Assembly: GCA_949294335.1 (NCBI GenBank)
Contig: CASFGO010000031.1
Location: forward strand, 1 to 40,611
Direction of reading: 5' to 3'
From: an uncultured bacterium
Lineage (GTDB): Bacteria > Cyanobacteriota > Vampirovibrionia > Gastranaerophilales > Gastranaerophilaceae
Length of the DNA stretch: 40,611 bases
Below the pieces are notes generated by a model, which was not told where the DNA came from, searched no databases, and saw only the letters and a program-made list of their open reading frames with translations. Made by a program: the position numbers and the translations under genes. Positions 14,931 through 23,866 of the stretch are shown piece by piece; within the stretch, counting starts at the first letter, position 1; each line of letters opens with the position of its first letter.

Positions 14931-16685
14931 ATGGGTAAAATGATAATAAATGGTAAAGAGTGTGAATTTACCAATGAGGCAAATATATTAGAAGTAATCA
15001 GAAAGAATGGGTTTAATGTTCCGACTTTCTGTTATAGACCTGATTTAAAAGATGCATTCGGGGCTTGCAGAATGTGTGTTGTAGAAATTGAAGGAAGAGG
15101 AATTCAATCTTCTTGTACAATGCCACCTCAAGATGGTTTAGTAATTTATACAAACTCTGCAAAAGTAAGAAGAATAAGAAAGACTGTATTAGAATTATTA
15201 CTTGCAAATCATGATAGAGAATGTACAACTTGTGATAAATCAGGGAGTTGTGAATTACAAAAATATGCAGAAGAATATGGTATAAAAGATGTTACAAAAT
15301 ATGTTCAAAGAAAAGAGATGCGTCCTATAGATGATTCTTCTCCATCAATTGTAAGAGATGTAAATAAGTGTATTTTATGTGGAGCTTGTGTTAGAGCTTG
15401 CAATCAGTATCATGGATTACAAGTATTAGGGTTTGCTAATCGTGGAGCTAATACTGTTGTTCAACCGATGGCAGGTAGAGCATTGGCAACAAGTGAATGT
15501 GTATATTGTGGTCAATGTGTTGCAGTTTGTCCAACAGGTGCTTTGACTATAAAATTACAAGTTGATGATGTTTGGAAAGAATTGAATAATCCTAATAAAA
15601 AGGTCGTAGTTCAATTTGCGCCATCTGTTCGTGTTGCAATCGGTGAGATGTTTGGGCTAGAACCAGGAGTTAATTCTACAAAGAAAATAAATGCTGCATT
15701 AAAAGCTATTGGTTTTGATTTAGTATTTGATACAAATTTCTCTGCTGACTTAACTATAATGGAAGAAGCTACAGAATTTATAGGTAGAATTAAAAATGGT
15801 GGTAAATTACCATTATTTACATCTTGTTGTCCAGGTTGGGTAAGATATTTAGAAACAGAATATCCAGAAATGTTAGATCATTTATCAACTTGTAAATCTC
15901 CACAAGGTATGATGGGGGCAATTATAAAGAAATTTGTACCTGAATATTATCCAGAGATAACAAATGAAAATATTGTCAGTGTTTCTATAATGCCTTGTAC
16001 TGCTAAAAAAGCAGAGGCAATAAGAAAAGAATTTAGAAGAGAAGATGGTACATATGAAATTGATTATGTATTAACAACTCAAGAACTTGGACGATTGATT
16101 AAATCTGCAGGTGTTGATTTCAATGCATTAGAACCAATAAATGCAGATTCTCCATTCGGTAAATATTCAGGTGCAGCAACAATATTTGGTGTATCAGGTG
16201 GGGTTGCAGAAGCTGCTGCAAGAACTGCTTATCAAATGGTAACAGGCGAAGAGTTAAAAGATTTTGTAATAACTCCAATGCGTGGAACTAATTTGGTAAA
16301 AACAGTTGAACTTGATTTGAAAGGAACAAAAATCAAGGTGAAAATTGTTAATACATTGAAAGAAGCAGAAAAATGTATTGAAGAAATTAAAGCAGGAAAA
16401 GCCGATTATCAATTGTTAGAAGTAATGGCTTGTCCTGGAGGTTGTATTAATGGTGGTGGTCAACCTCAAAGTTGTGATGACTTATCAATTAGAGAAAAAA
16501 GAGCAGAAGGTTTATATGAAGATGATGCAACTGATGAATGGCGCAAATCTCATGAAAATCCTGAAATCAAGGAACTTTATGAAAAACATCTTGAAAAACC
16601 AGGTTCTCACTTATCTCATGAATTGCTACATACAACTTATTCAGATAAATGGAAAAAACTCTATAAAAATGTTGGAAACGACTAA
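14931..16685 (+). CDS. hydA: [FeFe]-hydrogenase catalytic subunit HydA
   Basis: HydA makes or consumes H2 at the H-cluster. The 584-residue protein has an N-terminal [2Fe-2S] domain (ACRMC, SSCTMP). Next comes a His-ligated [4Fe-4S] site (HDRECTTCDKSGSC), two [4Fe-4S] sites (CILCGACVRAC, CVYCGQCVAVC) and the catalytic domain. All three H-cluster signatures are intact: TSCCPGW (Cys299/Cys300), MPCTAKKAE (Cys356) and ACPGGCINGGGQP (Cys501, Cys505). This is the M3-type group A layout, as in Clostridium CpI. Together with HydB and HydC it should form a trimer that oxidises NADH and reduced ferredoxin together to release H2. The maturases HydE, HydF and HydG are required but are not in the window. 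GAGGAAT precedes the start. Confidence 0.97.
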   Translation: MGKMIINGKECEFTNEANILEVIRKNGFNVPTFCYRPDLKDAFGACRMCVVEIEGRGIQSSCTMPPQDGLVIYTNSAKVRRIRKTVLELLLANHDRECTTCDKSGSCELQKYAEEYGIKDVTKYVQRKEMRPIDDSSPSIVRDVNKCILCGACVRACNQYHGLQVLGFANRGANTVVQPMAGRALATSECVYCGQCVAVCPTGALTIKLQVDDVWKELNNPNKKVVVQFAPSVRVAIGEMFGLEPGVNSTKKINAALKAIGFDLVFDTNFSADLTIMEEATEFIGRIKNGGKLPLFTSCCPGWVRYLETEYPEMLDHLSTCKSPQGMMGAIIKKFVPEYYPEITNENIVSVSIMPCTAKKAEAIRKEFRREDGTYEIDYVLTTQELGRLIKSAGVDFNALEPINADSPFGKYSGAATIFGVSGGVAEAAARTAYQMVTGEELKDFVITPMRGTNLVKTVELDLKGTKIKVKIVNTLKEAEKCIEEIKAGKADYQLLEVMACPGGCINGGGQPQSCDDLSIREKRAEGLYEDDATDEWRKSHENPEIKELYEKHLEKPGSHLSHELLHTTYSDKWKKLYKNVGND

Positions 16686-16694
16686 TGTGTAAAC

Positions 16695-16723
16695 AAAAAG
16701 GTGGGGATTATCTCCACCTTTTT
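16695..16723 (+). terminator. Terminator of the hyd operon
   Basis: AAAAAGGTGGGGA and TCTCCACCTTTTT pair (one G-T pair) around a TTA loop, ending in T residues, 10 bases after hydA. Confidence 0.9.
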
Positions 16724-16810
16724 AATTCTTAATAATAATTATAAAAGTAGCAAAAAATTATATTTAAGTGTTTTATATATACTATAAAACTTAAAATAAA
16801 GGAATTTTTA

Positions 16811-17830
16811 ATGACAAGTATTCAACCTAATTCTTACAATATTTCAACAAACAATAATGTTCAACAGGCAAAACCAGATAAAAAAACTGAGCAACCAGAA
16901 AAGAAAGAAATTAGTACAGGAGTAAAAGTTGGAATTGCTGCTGTAGCATTAGCTGCTTCAGCTGTTGCAGGTATTGCTATTCATAACAAGGTTGTTCTTA
17001 ATAAAGCGATTAATGCGGTTAAAAAAGATATAAACCAAATAATAAAGCGTAATGAACCTATGAACTTAAATGAAATTTTTGATAATAAAATTTTACAAAG
17101 TCAAATTGATGGAGTAACGAAATTACCTAAAAAACAGCAGTTAAAACAATTAAACCAAATAAAACAAGATCTTAAAGATTCAAGAGGTCTTGATGTTCTT
17201 TTGTATAGAAATAATAGCAAAGAAATGGAAACATTACCTCAAGTGGTAAAAGATGCTATTGCTGAAAAAGACCAGTTAAAGACATATAGAGCATATGCAA
17301 AACATTGTGATAATTTGTTTACTAAATCAAAAACTGCAGGAAGCACTATTCAAGAATCTGTTGAAAATGTCTTTGGAAAAGGTTCAACTATTAAACCTCA
17401 TACTTATGATGTCTCAAAAGAAGCTGATAGAATCGGTACTTCATCTTATACAAGTGGTAGTGGTTATCTTGATGTAACAGTCAAATCAGATAATCAGATT
17501 GTAAGTCAACGAAATCACAAAAATATAGTAAGTGTATATTCTCATAAATTACCTTCTGAATCTATGGGCAATGGTATATTAAAAGGTGTTACAGAAGATG
17601 GTAAGCCTTTTGTTGAAATTTCCTATATAGGTAATAGAACTGATACTAAAGAATGTATAATGTTATTATCTCCTGATAAAAATTTGACTCCAGCCCAAAA
17701 GGATTTATTGAAATTGAAAGATGCTAAGGAATTACCTTTAGAAGAATTTAGAACCTTAACAGCAAATCCTCACGAAACAAATTATGATGCAATACTTTCT
17801 TTAATTCAAACAGAGTCATCAAAAATTTAA
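16811..17830 (+). CDS. Hypothetical single-span membrane protein
   Basis: I do not recognise this 339-residue protein. Residues 1-36 are polar and disordered-looking (Asn, Gln, Lys, Glu). One clear hydrophobic segment follows (about 38-60, VGIAAVALAASAVAGIAI). The remaining ~280 residues are soluble and charged, with a helical part to about residue 170. After that comes a more beta-like region with GSGYLDVTVKSDNQIV and PFVEISYIGNRTD. The long polar leader before the hydrophobic segment argues for a signal anchor and not a cleaved signal peptide; topology is not decided. AAAGGAA is a good ribosome binding site 8 bases before the ATG. The gene lies alone between two strong terminators, so it is a monocistronic unit. 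Confidence 0.78.
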   Translation: MTSIQPNSYNISTNNNVQQAKPDKKTEQPEKKEISTGVKVGIAAVALAASAVAGIAIHNKVVLNKAINAVKKDINQIIKRNEPMNLNEIFDNKILQSQIDGVTKLPKKQQLKQLNQIKQDLKDSRGLDVLLYRNNSKEMETLPQVVKDAIAEKDQLKTYRAYAKHCDNLFTKSKTAGSTIQESVENVFGKGSTIKPHTYDVSKEADRIGTSSYTSGSGYLDVTVKSDNQIVSQRNHKNIVSVYSHKLPSESMGNGILKGVTEDGKPFVEISYIGNRTDTKECIMLLSPDKNLTPAQKDLLKLKDAKELPLEEFRTLTANPHETNYDAILSLIQTESSKI

Positions 17831-17850
17831 TATTAAATATAAATATTCTT

Positions 17851-17885
17851 AACAAAAAATACCAGATTATCTGGTATTTTTTGTT
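17851..17885 (+). terminator. Strong terminator before pckA
   Basis: AACAAAAAATACCAGAT and ATCTGGTATTTTTTGTT are near-perfect arms. The symmetry (A run on one side, T run on the other) would let it work in both directions. Confidence 0.93.
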
Positions 17886-17893
17886 ATAATCTC

Positions 17894-17924
17894 TTGAAAT
17901 AAAACTATATTTGAGAGATATTAT
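17894..17924 (+). promoter_or_regulatory. Candidate pckA promoter
   Basis: TTGAAA (17894-17899) and TATTAT (17919-17924) are separated by 19 bases, a little long. The leader ends in AAAGGAGAAA before the ATG at 17968. Confidence 0.4.
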
Positions 17925-17967
17925 AGGATAGCATCATATAGATGTAAAAATAAAGGAGAAAAATTTT

Positions 17968-19629
17968 ATGAGTACAATCGAATTTTACGAAAGTGCAGAG
18001 AGCTTGAAATCTATTATTTCAGCTGCAAGAGCAACTATTACTGCTCCATTCTTCGGAAACAATGTAGAAGAAGTAAAATCAGTTTCAGAAGCTTACAAAT
18101 TAGCAAAAAGCAGCCCTGGAACAATCGAATTAACAGGCATGCCTGTATATGAACCAGAAAAAATTGGATTACCAAAAGGTGCTAACCAATTATTATTCAA
18201 CGATGGTACAGTAGTTGGCCGTTGTGCAGCTGCAAGAAAAATCGTTGGTGAACCAAACTGCGATTTAAAAGAATTATTACCAATCATTCGTGAAGCAATT
18301 TATTCTTCTCGTGATAGATTAATGTATAAAACTGAAGTTGTTGTTGGTTTAGAAAATGACTTTATGGTAAAAGCTCATTTATTAATCCCAGAAGGATTTG
18401 AAAATATTATGTATTCTTGGATGTTAAACTTCCAATACATTAATGAAGAATATTCAAAAATGTATGATTCTTCAAAACCAATTCCAGAAGGCGATATTTA
18501 TGTATATTCAGATCCAGATTGGTCACACCCTGACTTCCCATACGGATTAACATTCTTTGATCCAGAACACAACTGTGCAGCAATCTTAGGTATGAGATAT
18601 TTTGGTGAACACAAAAAAGGAACATTAACTCTAGCTTGGGGTTGTGCAGCTAGAAACGGATATGCTTCTTGCCACGGTGGTATGAAACGTTATAATTTAG
18701 ATGGTGGAAAATCATTCCAAGTTGCAGTATTCGGTCTATCTGGTTCAGGTAAATCAACAATTACTCACGCAAAACACAATAATAAATATGATATTACAGT
18801 TCTTCACGATGACGCATTTGTTATCAATGTTCATGACAAATACACAATCGCTTTAGAACCTGCATATTTCGATAAAACAGCTGATTATCCAATCGGATGT
18901 GAAGATAACAAATATATCTTAACTCAACAAAATGCTGGTGCTATCCAATTAGCAGATGGTAAAGTAGTTTCAATCACTGAAGACGTAAGAAACGGTAACG
19001 GCCGTGCTGTTAAATCTAAATTATGGTCTCCAAACAGAGTTGATAGAATTGATCAACCAATCGATGCTATCTTCTGGTTAATGAAAGACCCTACAATTCC
19101 TCCTGTATTAAAATTATCAGGAGCAGCTTTAGGTTCAGCTATGGGTGCTACATTAGCAACAAAACGTTCTTCAGCTGAAAGATTAGCTAAAGGTGTTGAC
19201 CCTAATGCATTAGTTGTTGAACCATACGCTAATCCATTCAGAGTTTACCCATTAGAAGTAGACTACACTAGATTCAAAAAATTAATCGAAGACGGCGTAG
19301 ATTGCTACATCTTAAATACAGGTGAATTTATGGGAACAAAAGTTCAACCTAAACATACTTTAGGAATTATCGAAGCTATCGTTGAAGGTTCAGCTAAATT
19401 CCATAAATGGGAAAACTTCTCAGATATCGAAATTATGGATATTGAAGGATTTGATGCTTCATTCTCAAATAAAGAATATGCATCTCAATTCGTTGCTCGT
19501 ATGAACGATAGAATTGAATTCGTTAAATCAAGAGAAACAGAAAAAGCAGGAAAAGATGCTCTTCCAGCTGATGCTTTAGAAGCATTACAATCAGTTGTTA
19601 GGGAAGCTTCTTCATTAGCTTCTGTTTAA
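17968..19629 (+). CDS. pckA: Phosphoenolpyruvate carboxykinase (ATP type)
   Basis: PckA interconverts oxaloacetate and phosphoenolpyruvate using an adenine nucleotide and linking C4 acids to glycolysis. The 553-residue protein shows the PEPCK P-loop GLSGSGKST (residues 256-264), where E. coli has GLSGTGKTT. A kinase-2-like LHDDAFVI follows, and RNGNGRAV and IFWLMKDPTIPPV lie in the C-terminal half. It belongs to a divergent branch of the ATP-dependent family. The gene uses more C-ending codons (AAC, ATC, TAC) than its neighbours, a usual sign of high expression. It has a strong AAAGGAG site and its own terminator. ppdK follows in the same orientation, so PEP metabolism is grouped here. In a fermenter the reaction may run towards oxaloacetate with ATP gain; direction is inferred. 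Confidence 0.85.
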   Translation: MSTIEFYESAESLKSIISAARATITAPFFGNNVEEVKSVSEAYKLAKSSPGTIELTGMPVYEPEKIGLPKGANQLLFNDGTVVGRCAAARKIVGEPNCDLKELLPIIREAIYSSRDRLMYKTEVVVGLENDFMVKAHLLIPEGFENIMYSWMLNFQYINEEYSKMYDSSKPIPEGDIYVYSDPDWSHPDFPYGLTFFDPEHNCAAILGMRYFGEHKKGTLTLAWGCAARNGYASCHGGMKRYNLDGGKSFQVAVFGLSGSGKSTITHAKHNNKYDITVLHDDAFVINVHDKYTIALEPAYFDKTADYPIGCEDNKYILTQQNAGAIQLADGKVVSITEDVRNGNGRAVKSKLWSPNRVDRIDQPIDAIFWLMKDPTIPPVLKLSGAALGSAMGATLATKRSSAERLAKGVDPNALVVEPYANPFRVYPLEVDYTRFKKLIEDGVDCYILNTGEFMGTKVQPKHTLGIIEAIVEGSAKFHKWENFSDIEIMDIEGFDASFSNKEYASQFVARMNDRIEFVKSRETEKAGKDALPADALEALQSVVREASSLASV

Positions 19630-19651
19630 TTAAATCTCTGATTTAATTAAA
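19625..19651 (+). repeat. Perfect inverted repeat over the pckA stop codon
   Basis: TTTAATTAAATC and GATTTAATTAAA are perfect 12-bp arms with a TCT loop. The pckA stop codon (19627-19629) lies in the first arm. It precedes the main terminator by 5 bases and may protect the mRNA 3' end. Confidence 0.7.
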
Positions 19652-19656
19652 ATTTT

Positions 19657-19692
19657 AAAGAGGGTATTCATTTATTGAATATCTTCTTTTTT
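19657..19692 (+). terminator. Terminator after pckA
   Basis: AAAGAGGGTATTCA and TGAATATCTTCTTT pair (with G-T pairs) around TTTAT and end in a T run. Confidence 0.82.
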
Positions 19693-19727
19693 ATATTCTA
19701 AATTTTTTTTGCTAAAATGTTCTATAT

Positions 19728-19758
19728 TTGTCATAAATAAATGTTTTTGTGATACAAT
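19728..19758 (+). promoter_or_regulatory. Candidate ppdK promoter with extended -10
   Basis: TACAAT (19753-19758) is preceded by TG one base upstream, giving an extended -10. TTGTCA (19728-19733) lies 19 bases upstream. Confidence 0.5.
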
Positions 19759-19785
19759 AATGACGGTAGTTTTTAAATGTTCAAA

Positions 19786-19791
19786 AAGGAG
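19786..19791 (+). promoter_or_regulatory. Ribosome binding site deciding the ppdK start
   Basis: AAGGAG lies 6 bases before the ATG at 19798. The in-frame ATG at 19777 lies upstream of this site and adds seven residues that the family does not have. Confidence 0.75.
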
Positions 19792-19797
19792 AAAACA

Positions 19798-22467
19798 ATG
19801 GCAGAAAAAAGAGTATGGCTTTTCAGAGAAGGAAATGCTGATATGCGTAACCTTTTGGGCGGTAAAGGTGCTAACTTAGCAGAAATGACTAATTTAGGCT
19901 TACCAGTACCTCCAGGGCTAACAATTACAACAGAAACTTGTATGGAGTACATCAACAATGGTAACAAAATGCCGGAAGGTTTGATGGATGAAGTAAAAAA
20001 AGCTTTAGCAGATGTTGAATCTCAAACAGGAAAGAAATTTGGAGATAGTGAAAATCCATTATTAGTATCTGTACGTTCAGGTGCAAGAGTTTCAATGCCT
20101 GGTATGATGGAAACAATTTTAAACTTAGGTTTAAACGATGATACAGTAGAAGCTATGATTAGACTAACAAATAACCCTAGATTCTGCTATGATTCATATC
20201 GCCGTTTCTTAACAATGTTCGGTTCAGTTGCTTGGGAAATGGATAGACAAAAATACTTCGAATCAGAAGTAGAAAAAGTAAAAGAAAGAGAAGGAGTTAA
20301 GTCTGATACTGAAATTTCTGCCGATGGATGGAGATCATTAATTCCAATATATAAAAATGTAATTAAAGAAGTAACAGGAAAAGAATTCCCACAAGATCCA
20401 TATGTTCAATTACAAGAAGCAATTGAAGCAGTATTTAGATCTTGGAATATCCCACGTGCTGTTGCATACAGAAATATGAACAAGATTGATCACAATTTTG
20501 GTACAGCAGTAAACGTACAAACAATGGTATTCGGTAACATGGGTGATGACTGTGCAACAGGTGTTTCATTCACAAGAAACCCAGCAACAGGCGAAAACAA
20601 ATTCTATGGTGAATACTTAACAAATGCACAAGGTGAAGACGTTGTAGCAGGTATTAGAACACCAAAACAAATCGCTCAATTAGAATCAGAAATGCCTGAA
20701 TTATACAAACAGTATGTTGATATTGCTAAAAAATTAGAATTAGGCTATAAAGACGTTCAAGATATGGAATTTACTATTGAACGTGGTAAATTATGGATTC
20801 TTCAAACACGTAGTGGTAAAAGAACTGCTAAAGCTGCTGTAAAAATTGCAGTAGATATGTGTAATGAAGGAATTATTACAAAAGAAAGAGCAATTCAATT
20901 AGTTGATCCTTATTCAGTATATCAAATATTATTACCAAACTTTGATACACAAGCTAAAAAAGAAGCTCATAAGATTTCAACAGGTGTAAATGCATCTCCA
21001 GGTGCTGCTGTTGGTAAAATTGTATTTGATACAGAAGAAGCTGCAGAACGTGGTGCAAATGGAGAAAAAGTTATCTTAGTAAGAATAGAAACTTGTCCAG
21101 ATGATATTCACGGTATGGCAGTTGCTCAAGGTGTTTTAACTCTAAGAGGTGGTGCTACATCTCACGCAGCTGTAGTTGCAAAAGGTATGGGTAAACCTTG
21201 TGTATCTGGTTGTGAAGACTTAATTATCAACTTAGAAGCAGAAACATTAACAGGTGCTGACGGTACTGTTTATAAGAAAGATGATATAATTTCTCTTGAT
21301 GGTGGTACAGGTGAAGTTATGGCAGGGGCTGTTAAACTTGTTGAAGCTGGTATTGATGAAAACTTCACTACTTTCTTTAATTGGGTAGATGAAATTAAAA
21401 CAATGACAGTAGAAGCAAATGCTGATACTCCAAAAGATATTGAAAACGCATTAAAATTTGGAGCTCAAGGTGTTGGTTTATGTAGAACAGAACATATGTT
21501 CATGGATCCAGATAGATTACCTTGGGTACAAAAAATGATTATTGCAGGAACTGCAGAAGCTAGAAAAGAAGCATTAGATAAACTTCTACCAATGCAATAT
21601 GCTGATTTCTATGCAATGTTCAAAGCATTAGGTGATTTACCTTTAACAGTAAGACTTTTAGATCCTCCTTTACATGAATTCTTACCTTCTAAGGTTGAAT
21701 TAATAGAAAAAGTTGCTACTAAAAAAGCTCTTGGTCAAGATTGTTCAGAAGATGCAAAAATGTTAGAAATCGTTGAAGGTTTATCAGAATCTAACCCAAT
21801 GATGGGCTTAAGAGGTTGCCGTTTAGGTTTAACTTATCCTGAAATCAACGAAATGCAAGTTAGAGCAATCTTTGAAGCTTGCTGTGATTTAGCAAAAGAA
21901 GGATATAAAGTACATCCTTACGTAATGATTCCATTAATTGGCCATGTTAATGAGTTAAAAACAGCAGAAGATATTTTAGTTCGTGTAGCTAAAGATGTTA
22001 TGGCTGAAAAAGGAATTGAAGTTGAATACAAATTCGGTACAATGATTGAAATTCCTCGTGCAGCATTAACAGCTGATAAAGTTGCAGAACACGCAGAATT
22101 CTTCTCATTCGGTACAAATGATTTAACTCAAATGACATTTGGTTATTCAAGAGATGATGCAGAAGGTAAATTCTTGAAAAACTATGTAGAGCAAAAAATC
22201 TTACCTGCTAACCCATTCGAAACATTAGACCAAGATGGTGTTGGTCAATTAATAGAAATGGCTATGGAAAAAGGTAAAGCTGTAAATCCAAAATTAATTG
22301 GTGGTGTTTGTGGTGAACACGGTGGAGATCCAGATTCAGTTAAATTCTGTCACAGAATTGGCTTGAACTATGTATCTTGTTCTCCATTCAGAGTTCCTCA
22401 AGCAAAACTTGCAGCAGCTCAAGCAGTTGTAGAAGCTAAAAATGCTCGAGAATTAGCAGCTGTTTAA
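19798..22467 (+). CDS. ppdK: Pyruvate, phosphate dikinase
   Basis: PpdK interconverts pyruvate, ATP and phosphate with phosphoenolpyruvate, AMP and pyrophosphate. In anaerobes it often works as a PPi-linked glycolytic step. The protein is 889 residues from the preferred start, the usual size. The N-terminal ATP-grasp domain shows LLGGKGANLAEMT and VSVRSGARVSMPGMM. The central phosphohistidine domain has GGATSHAAVVAKGMGKPCV with His456 as the phosphocarrier. The C-terminal TIM barrel has GLCRTEHMF, SFGTNDLTQMTFG and the active-site cysteine in GGVCGEHGGDP. The gene follows pckA but has its own promoter and terminator. The Ala- and Lys-rich, C-ending codons suggest high expression. AMP made here would be recycled by adenylate kinase (adk, minus strand). 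Confidence 0.97.
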   Translation: MAEKRVWLFREGNADMRNLLGGKGANLAEMTNLGLPVPPGLTITTETCMEYINNGNKMPEGLMDEVKKALADVESQTGKKFGDSENPLLVSVRSGARVSMPGMMETILNLGLNDDTVEAMIRLTNNPRFCYDSYRRFLTMFGSVAWEMDRQKYFESEVEKVKEREGVKSDTEISADGWRSLIPIYKNVIKEVTGKEFPQDPYVQLQEAIEAVFRSWNIPRAVAYRNMNKIDHNFGTAVNVQTMVFGNMGDDCATGVSFTRNPATGENKFYGEYLTNAQGEDVVAGIRTPKQIAQLESEMPELYKQYVDIAKKLELGYKDVQDMEFTIERGKLWILQTRSGKRTAKAAVKIAVDMCNEGIITKERAIQLVDPYSVYQILLPNFDTQAKKEAHKISTGVNASPGAAVGKIVFDTEEAAERGANGEKVILVRIETCPDDIHGMAVAQGVLTLRGGATSHAAVVAKGMGKPCVSGCEDLIINLEAETLTGADGTVYKKDDIISLDGGTGEVMAGAVKLVEAGIDENFTTFFNWVDEIKTMTVEANADTPKDIENALKFGAQGVGLCRTEHMFMDPDRLPWVQKMIIAGTAEARKEALDKLLPMQYADFYAMFKALGDLPLTVRLLDPPLHEFLPSKVELIEKVATKKALGQDCSEDAKMLEIVEGLSESNPMMGLRGCRLGLTYPEINEMQVRAIFEACCDLAKEGYKVHPYVMIPLIGHVNELKTAEDILVRVAKDVMAEKGIEVEYKFGTMIEIPRAALTADKVAEHAEFFSFGTNDLTQMTFGYSRDDAEGKFLKNYVEQKILPANPFETLDQDGVGQLIEMAMEKGKAVNPKLIGGVCGEHGGDPDSVKFCHRIGLNYVSCSPFRVPQAKLAAAQAVVEAKNARELAAV

Positions 22468-22487
22468 TAGTATTTATTATTTAAATG

Positions 22488-22523
22488 AAAAAGGTCTGAT
22501 GTATATTTATATCAGGCCTTTTT
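22488..22523 (+). terminator. Terminator after ppdK
   Basis: AAAAAGG-T-CTGAT and ATCAG-G-CCTTTTT pair around an AT-rich 10-base loop and end in T. Confidence 0.88.
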
Positions 22524-22548
22524 AGTATTTTTTTATTAATATTTATAT

Positions 22549-22562
22549 TAGCCACTTGGCTA
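22549..22562. promoter_or_regulatory. Small palindrome upstream of the AAA+ operon
   Basis: TAGCCA-CT-TGGCTA is a perfect 6-bp inverted repeat about 105 bases ahead of the operon. Its GC-rich core stands out from the surrounding AT-rich DNA, so an operator is plausible but unproven. Confidence 0.4.
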
Positions 22563-22654
22563 TATTTTCCGTTATTTTATAAAGTTATGTAACAAATAGC
22601 ACGGTGTATATTTAAAAAAATAATTGAAGTTATACGATGAAACTAATACTAGAC

Positions 22655-22661
22655 AAAGGAG
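22655..22661 (+). promoter_or_regulatory. Ribosome binding site deciding the first AAA+ start
   Basis: AAAGGAG lies 5 bases before the ATG at 22667. The in-frame ATG at 22637 lacks such a site. Confidence 0.75.
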
Positions 22662-22666
22662 TGTTT

Positions 22667-23866
22667 ATGGAAGTTTCAACTATTACAAATTTTAGAACAA
22701 TACAAAATAGAAATAATCAATCACAGCCAATATCTGCAAGGAATTACCAATTTAATAATATAAGACAAAATAGAAATACATCTCCAAATTTTGGGAAGTA
22801 TGTACTTGATGATTTATTTTTCTGGGGTAAGAAAAAATTAAATAATGCTCGTGAAGCACAAAGGAATTATCATGTTAAAAATTTACATAAAAAAGCTTTA
22901 GATGATATTAAAATCTTATCAAAGAGATTAGGTATATCAGAATTTCAAGCAGAGAAAAAATATCAAGCTGATTTGGATGTCGGAGGAATAAAGCCAAAAC
23001 TTGATGGTCATGAAGTAGGTTTGAATAAAGTTATAGGATATTCCTTAGAAAAATTGGAATTAATAAAACAGGCTGTTGTTCCTATTATTAAAACACAAGA
23101 AGCGAAGCAGGCAGGTAAAGAAATTCCTTTTGAATATAGTGTTCCATCAGGTATTATTTTGCATGGAGAACCCGGAACAGGTAAAAGTCATATGGCAGAA
23201 TCTCTTTTAGAACATATTGGTATCAAAGCACGTGATAAAAATTTGAAAATAAATACAATTATCATAGATAAACCTTGGGACAAAGGTGATACTGATGAGA
23301 ATATATTTGCAATCTGGAAAACTTTTGAAAAAGCCCAAGAGGCAGGTAAAAAAGGTGAACATTCTGTTATAATGATAAACAATTTTGATAAATTGATGAG
23401 TGCAAAAGATGCAGAAATTCTTCAAAATGAAGTTTCATATCAAACACAACACCCTGCAAAAGATGGTATCACTTGGATTGCAACAATAAATGATAAGAAC
23501 AAACTAACAGAAGAATATTATGATAAAAACAGAACAAGCTTAATGATGCCTATAGGCCGTATGAAATCAGAAGCTGAAGTATCTGCAGTATTCAGTCATT
23601 TTATTGCTCAAGTCAATAGAAAAGACAAACTGAACCATGATGAAATTCTTGATTATGCAAAAGAAAAAAAATTACCTTTTGTTCCTGGAAAAATAAAAAA
23701 AGTTATAGACAATGTTGATGATTTTTTGATGAAGAACAAAGATAAATCAGAGTATGAAGAACATTTTGGTCAAACATTTAATACTGGAGGGTACAAAGAA
23801 CCTGTAAGGGATGAATATGTAAAAAAAGTAATTAAAGCTATGTATGGAGATTCAGCAAAATCATGA
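22667..23866 (+). CDS. AAA+ ATPase with intact P-loop but altered Walker B (first of pair)
   Basis: The 399-residue protein has an Asn/Gln-rich N-terminal leader with SPNFGKYV (about residues 38-45), a charged helical region, and an AAA+ module of the FtsH/p97 type from about residue 120. Walker A is GEPGTGKS (167-174) with Lys173. The Walker B strand reads VIMINNFDKL (234-243): Asn238 and Asn239 replace the acidic Asp-Glu pair that hydrolyses ATP, while the following Asp241 is kept. Sensor 1 is seen in WIATINDKN. A DKNRTSLMMPIGRM segment sits where arginine fingers lie in the family. It should bind but may not hydrolyse ATP alone. Its stop overlaps the start of the next gene by 4 bases (ATGA), so the two are translationally coupled. 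Substrate is unknown. Confidence 0.85.
   Translation: MEVSTITNFRTIQNRNNQSQPISARNYQFNNIRQNRNTSPNFGKYVLDDLFFWGKKKLNNAREAQRNYHVKNLHKKALDDIKILSKRLGISEFQAEKKYQADLDVGGIKPKLDGHEVGLNKVIGYSLEKLELIKQAVVPIIKTQEAKQAGKEIPFEYSVPSGIILHGEPGTGKSHMAESLLEHIGIKARDKNLKINTIIIDKPWDKGDTDENIFAIWKTFEKAQEAGKKGEHSVIMINNFDKLMSAKDAEILQNEVSYQTQHPAKDGITWIATINDKNKLTEEYYDKNRTSLMMPIGRMKSEAEVSAVFSHFIAQVNRKDKLNHDEILDYAKEKKLPFVPGKIKKVIDNVDDFLMKNKDKSEYEEHFGQTFNTGGYKEPVRDEYVKKVIKAMYGDSAKS

Noticed and set aside
22570..22600. Possible HLR1 site before the AAA+ operon
   Set aside because: A GTTACATA half-site is present on the minus strand, but the second repeat does not match at the right spacing.
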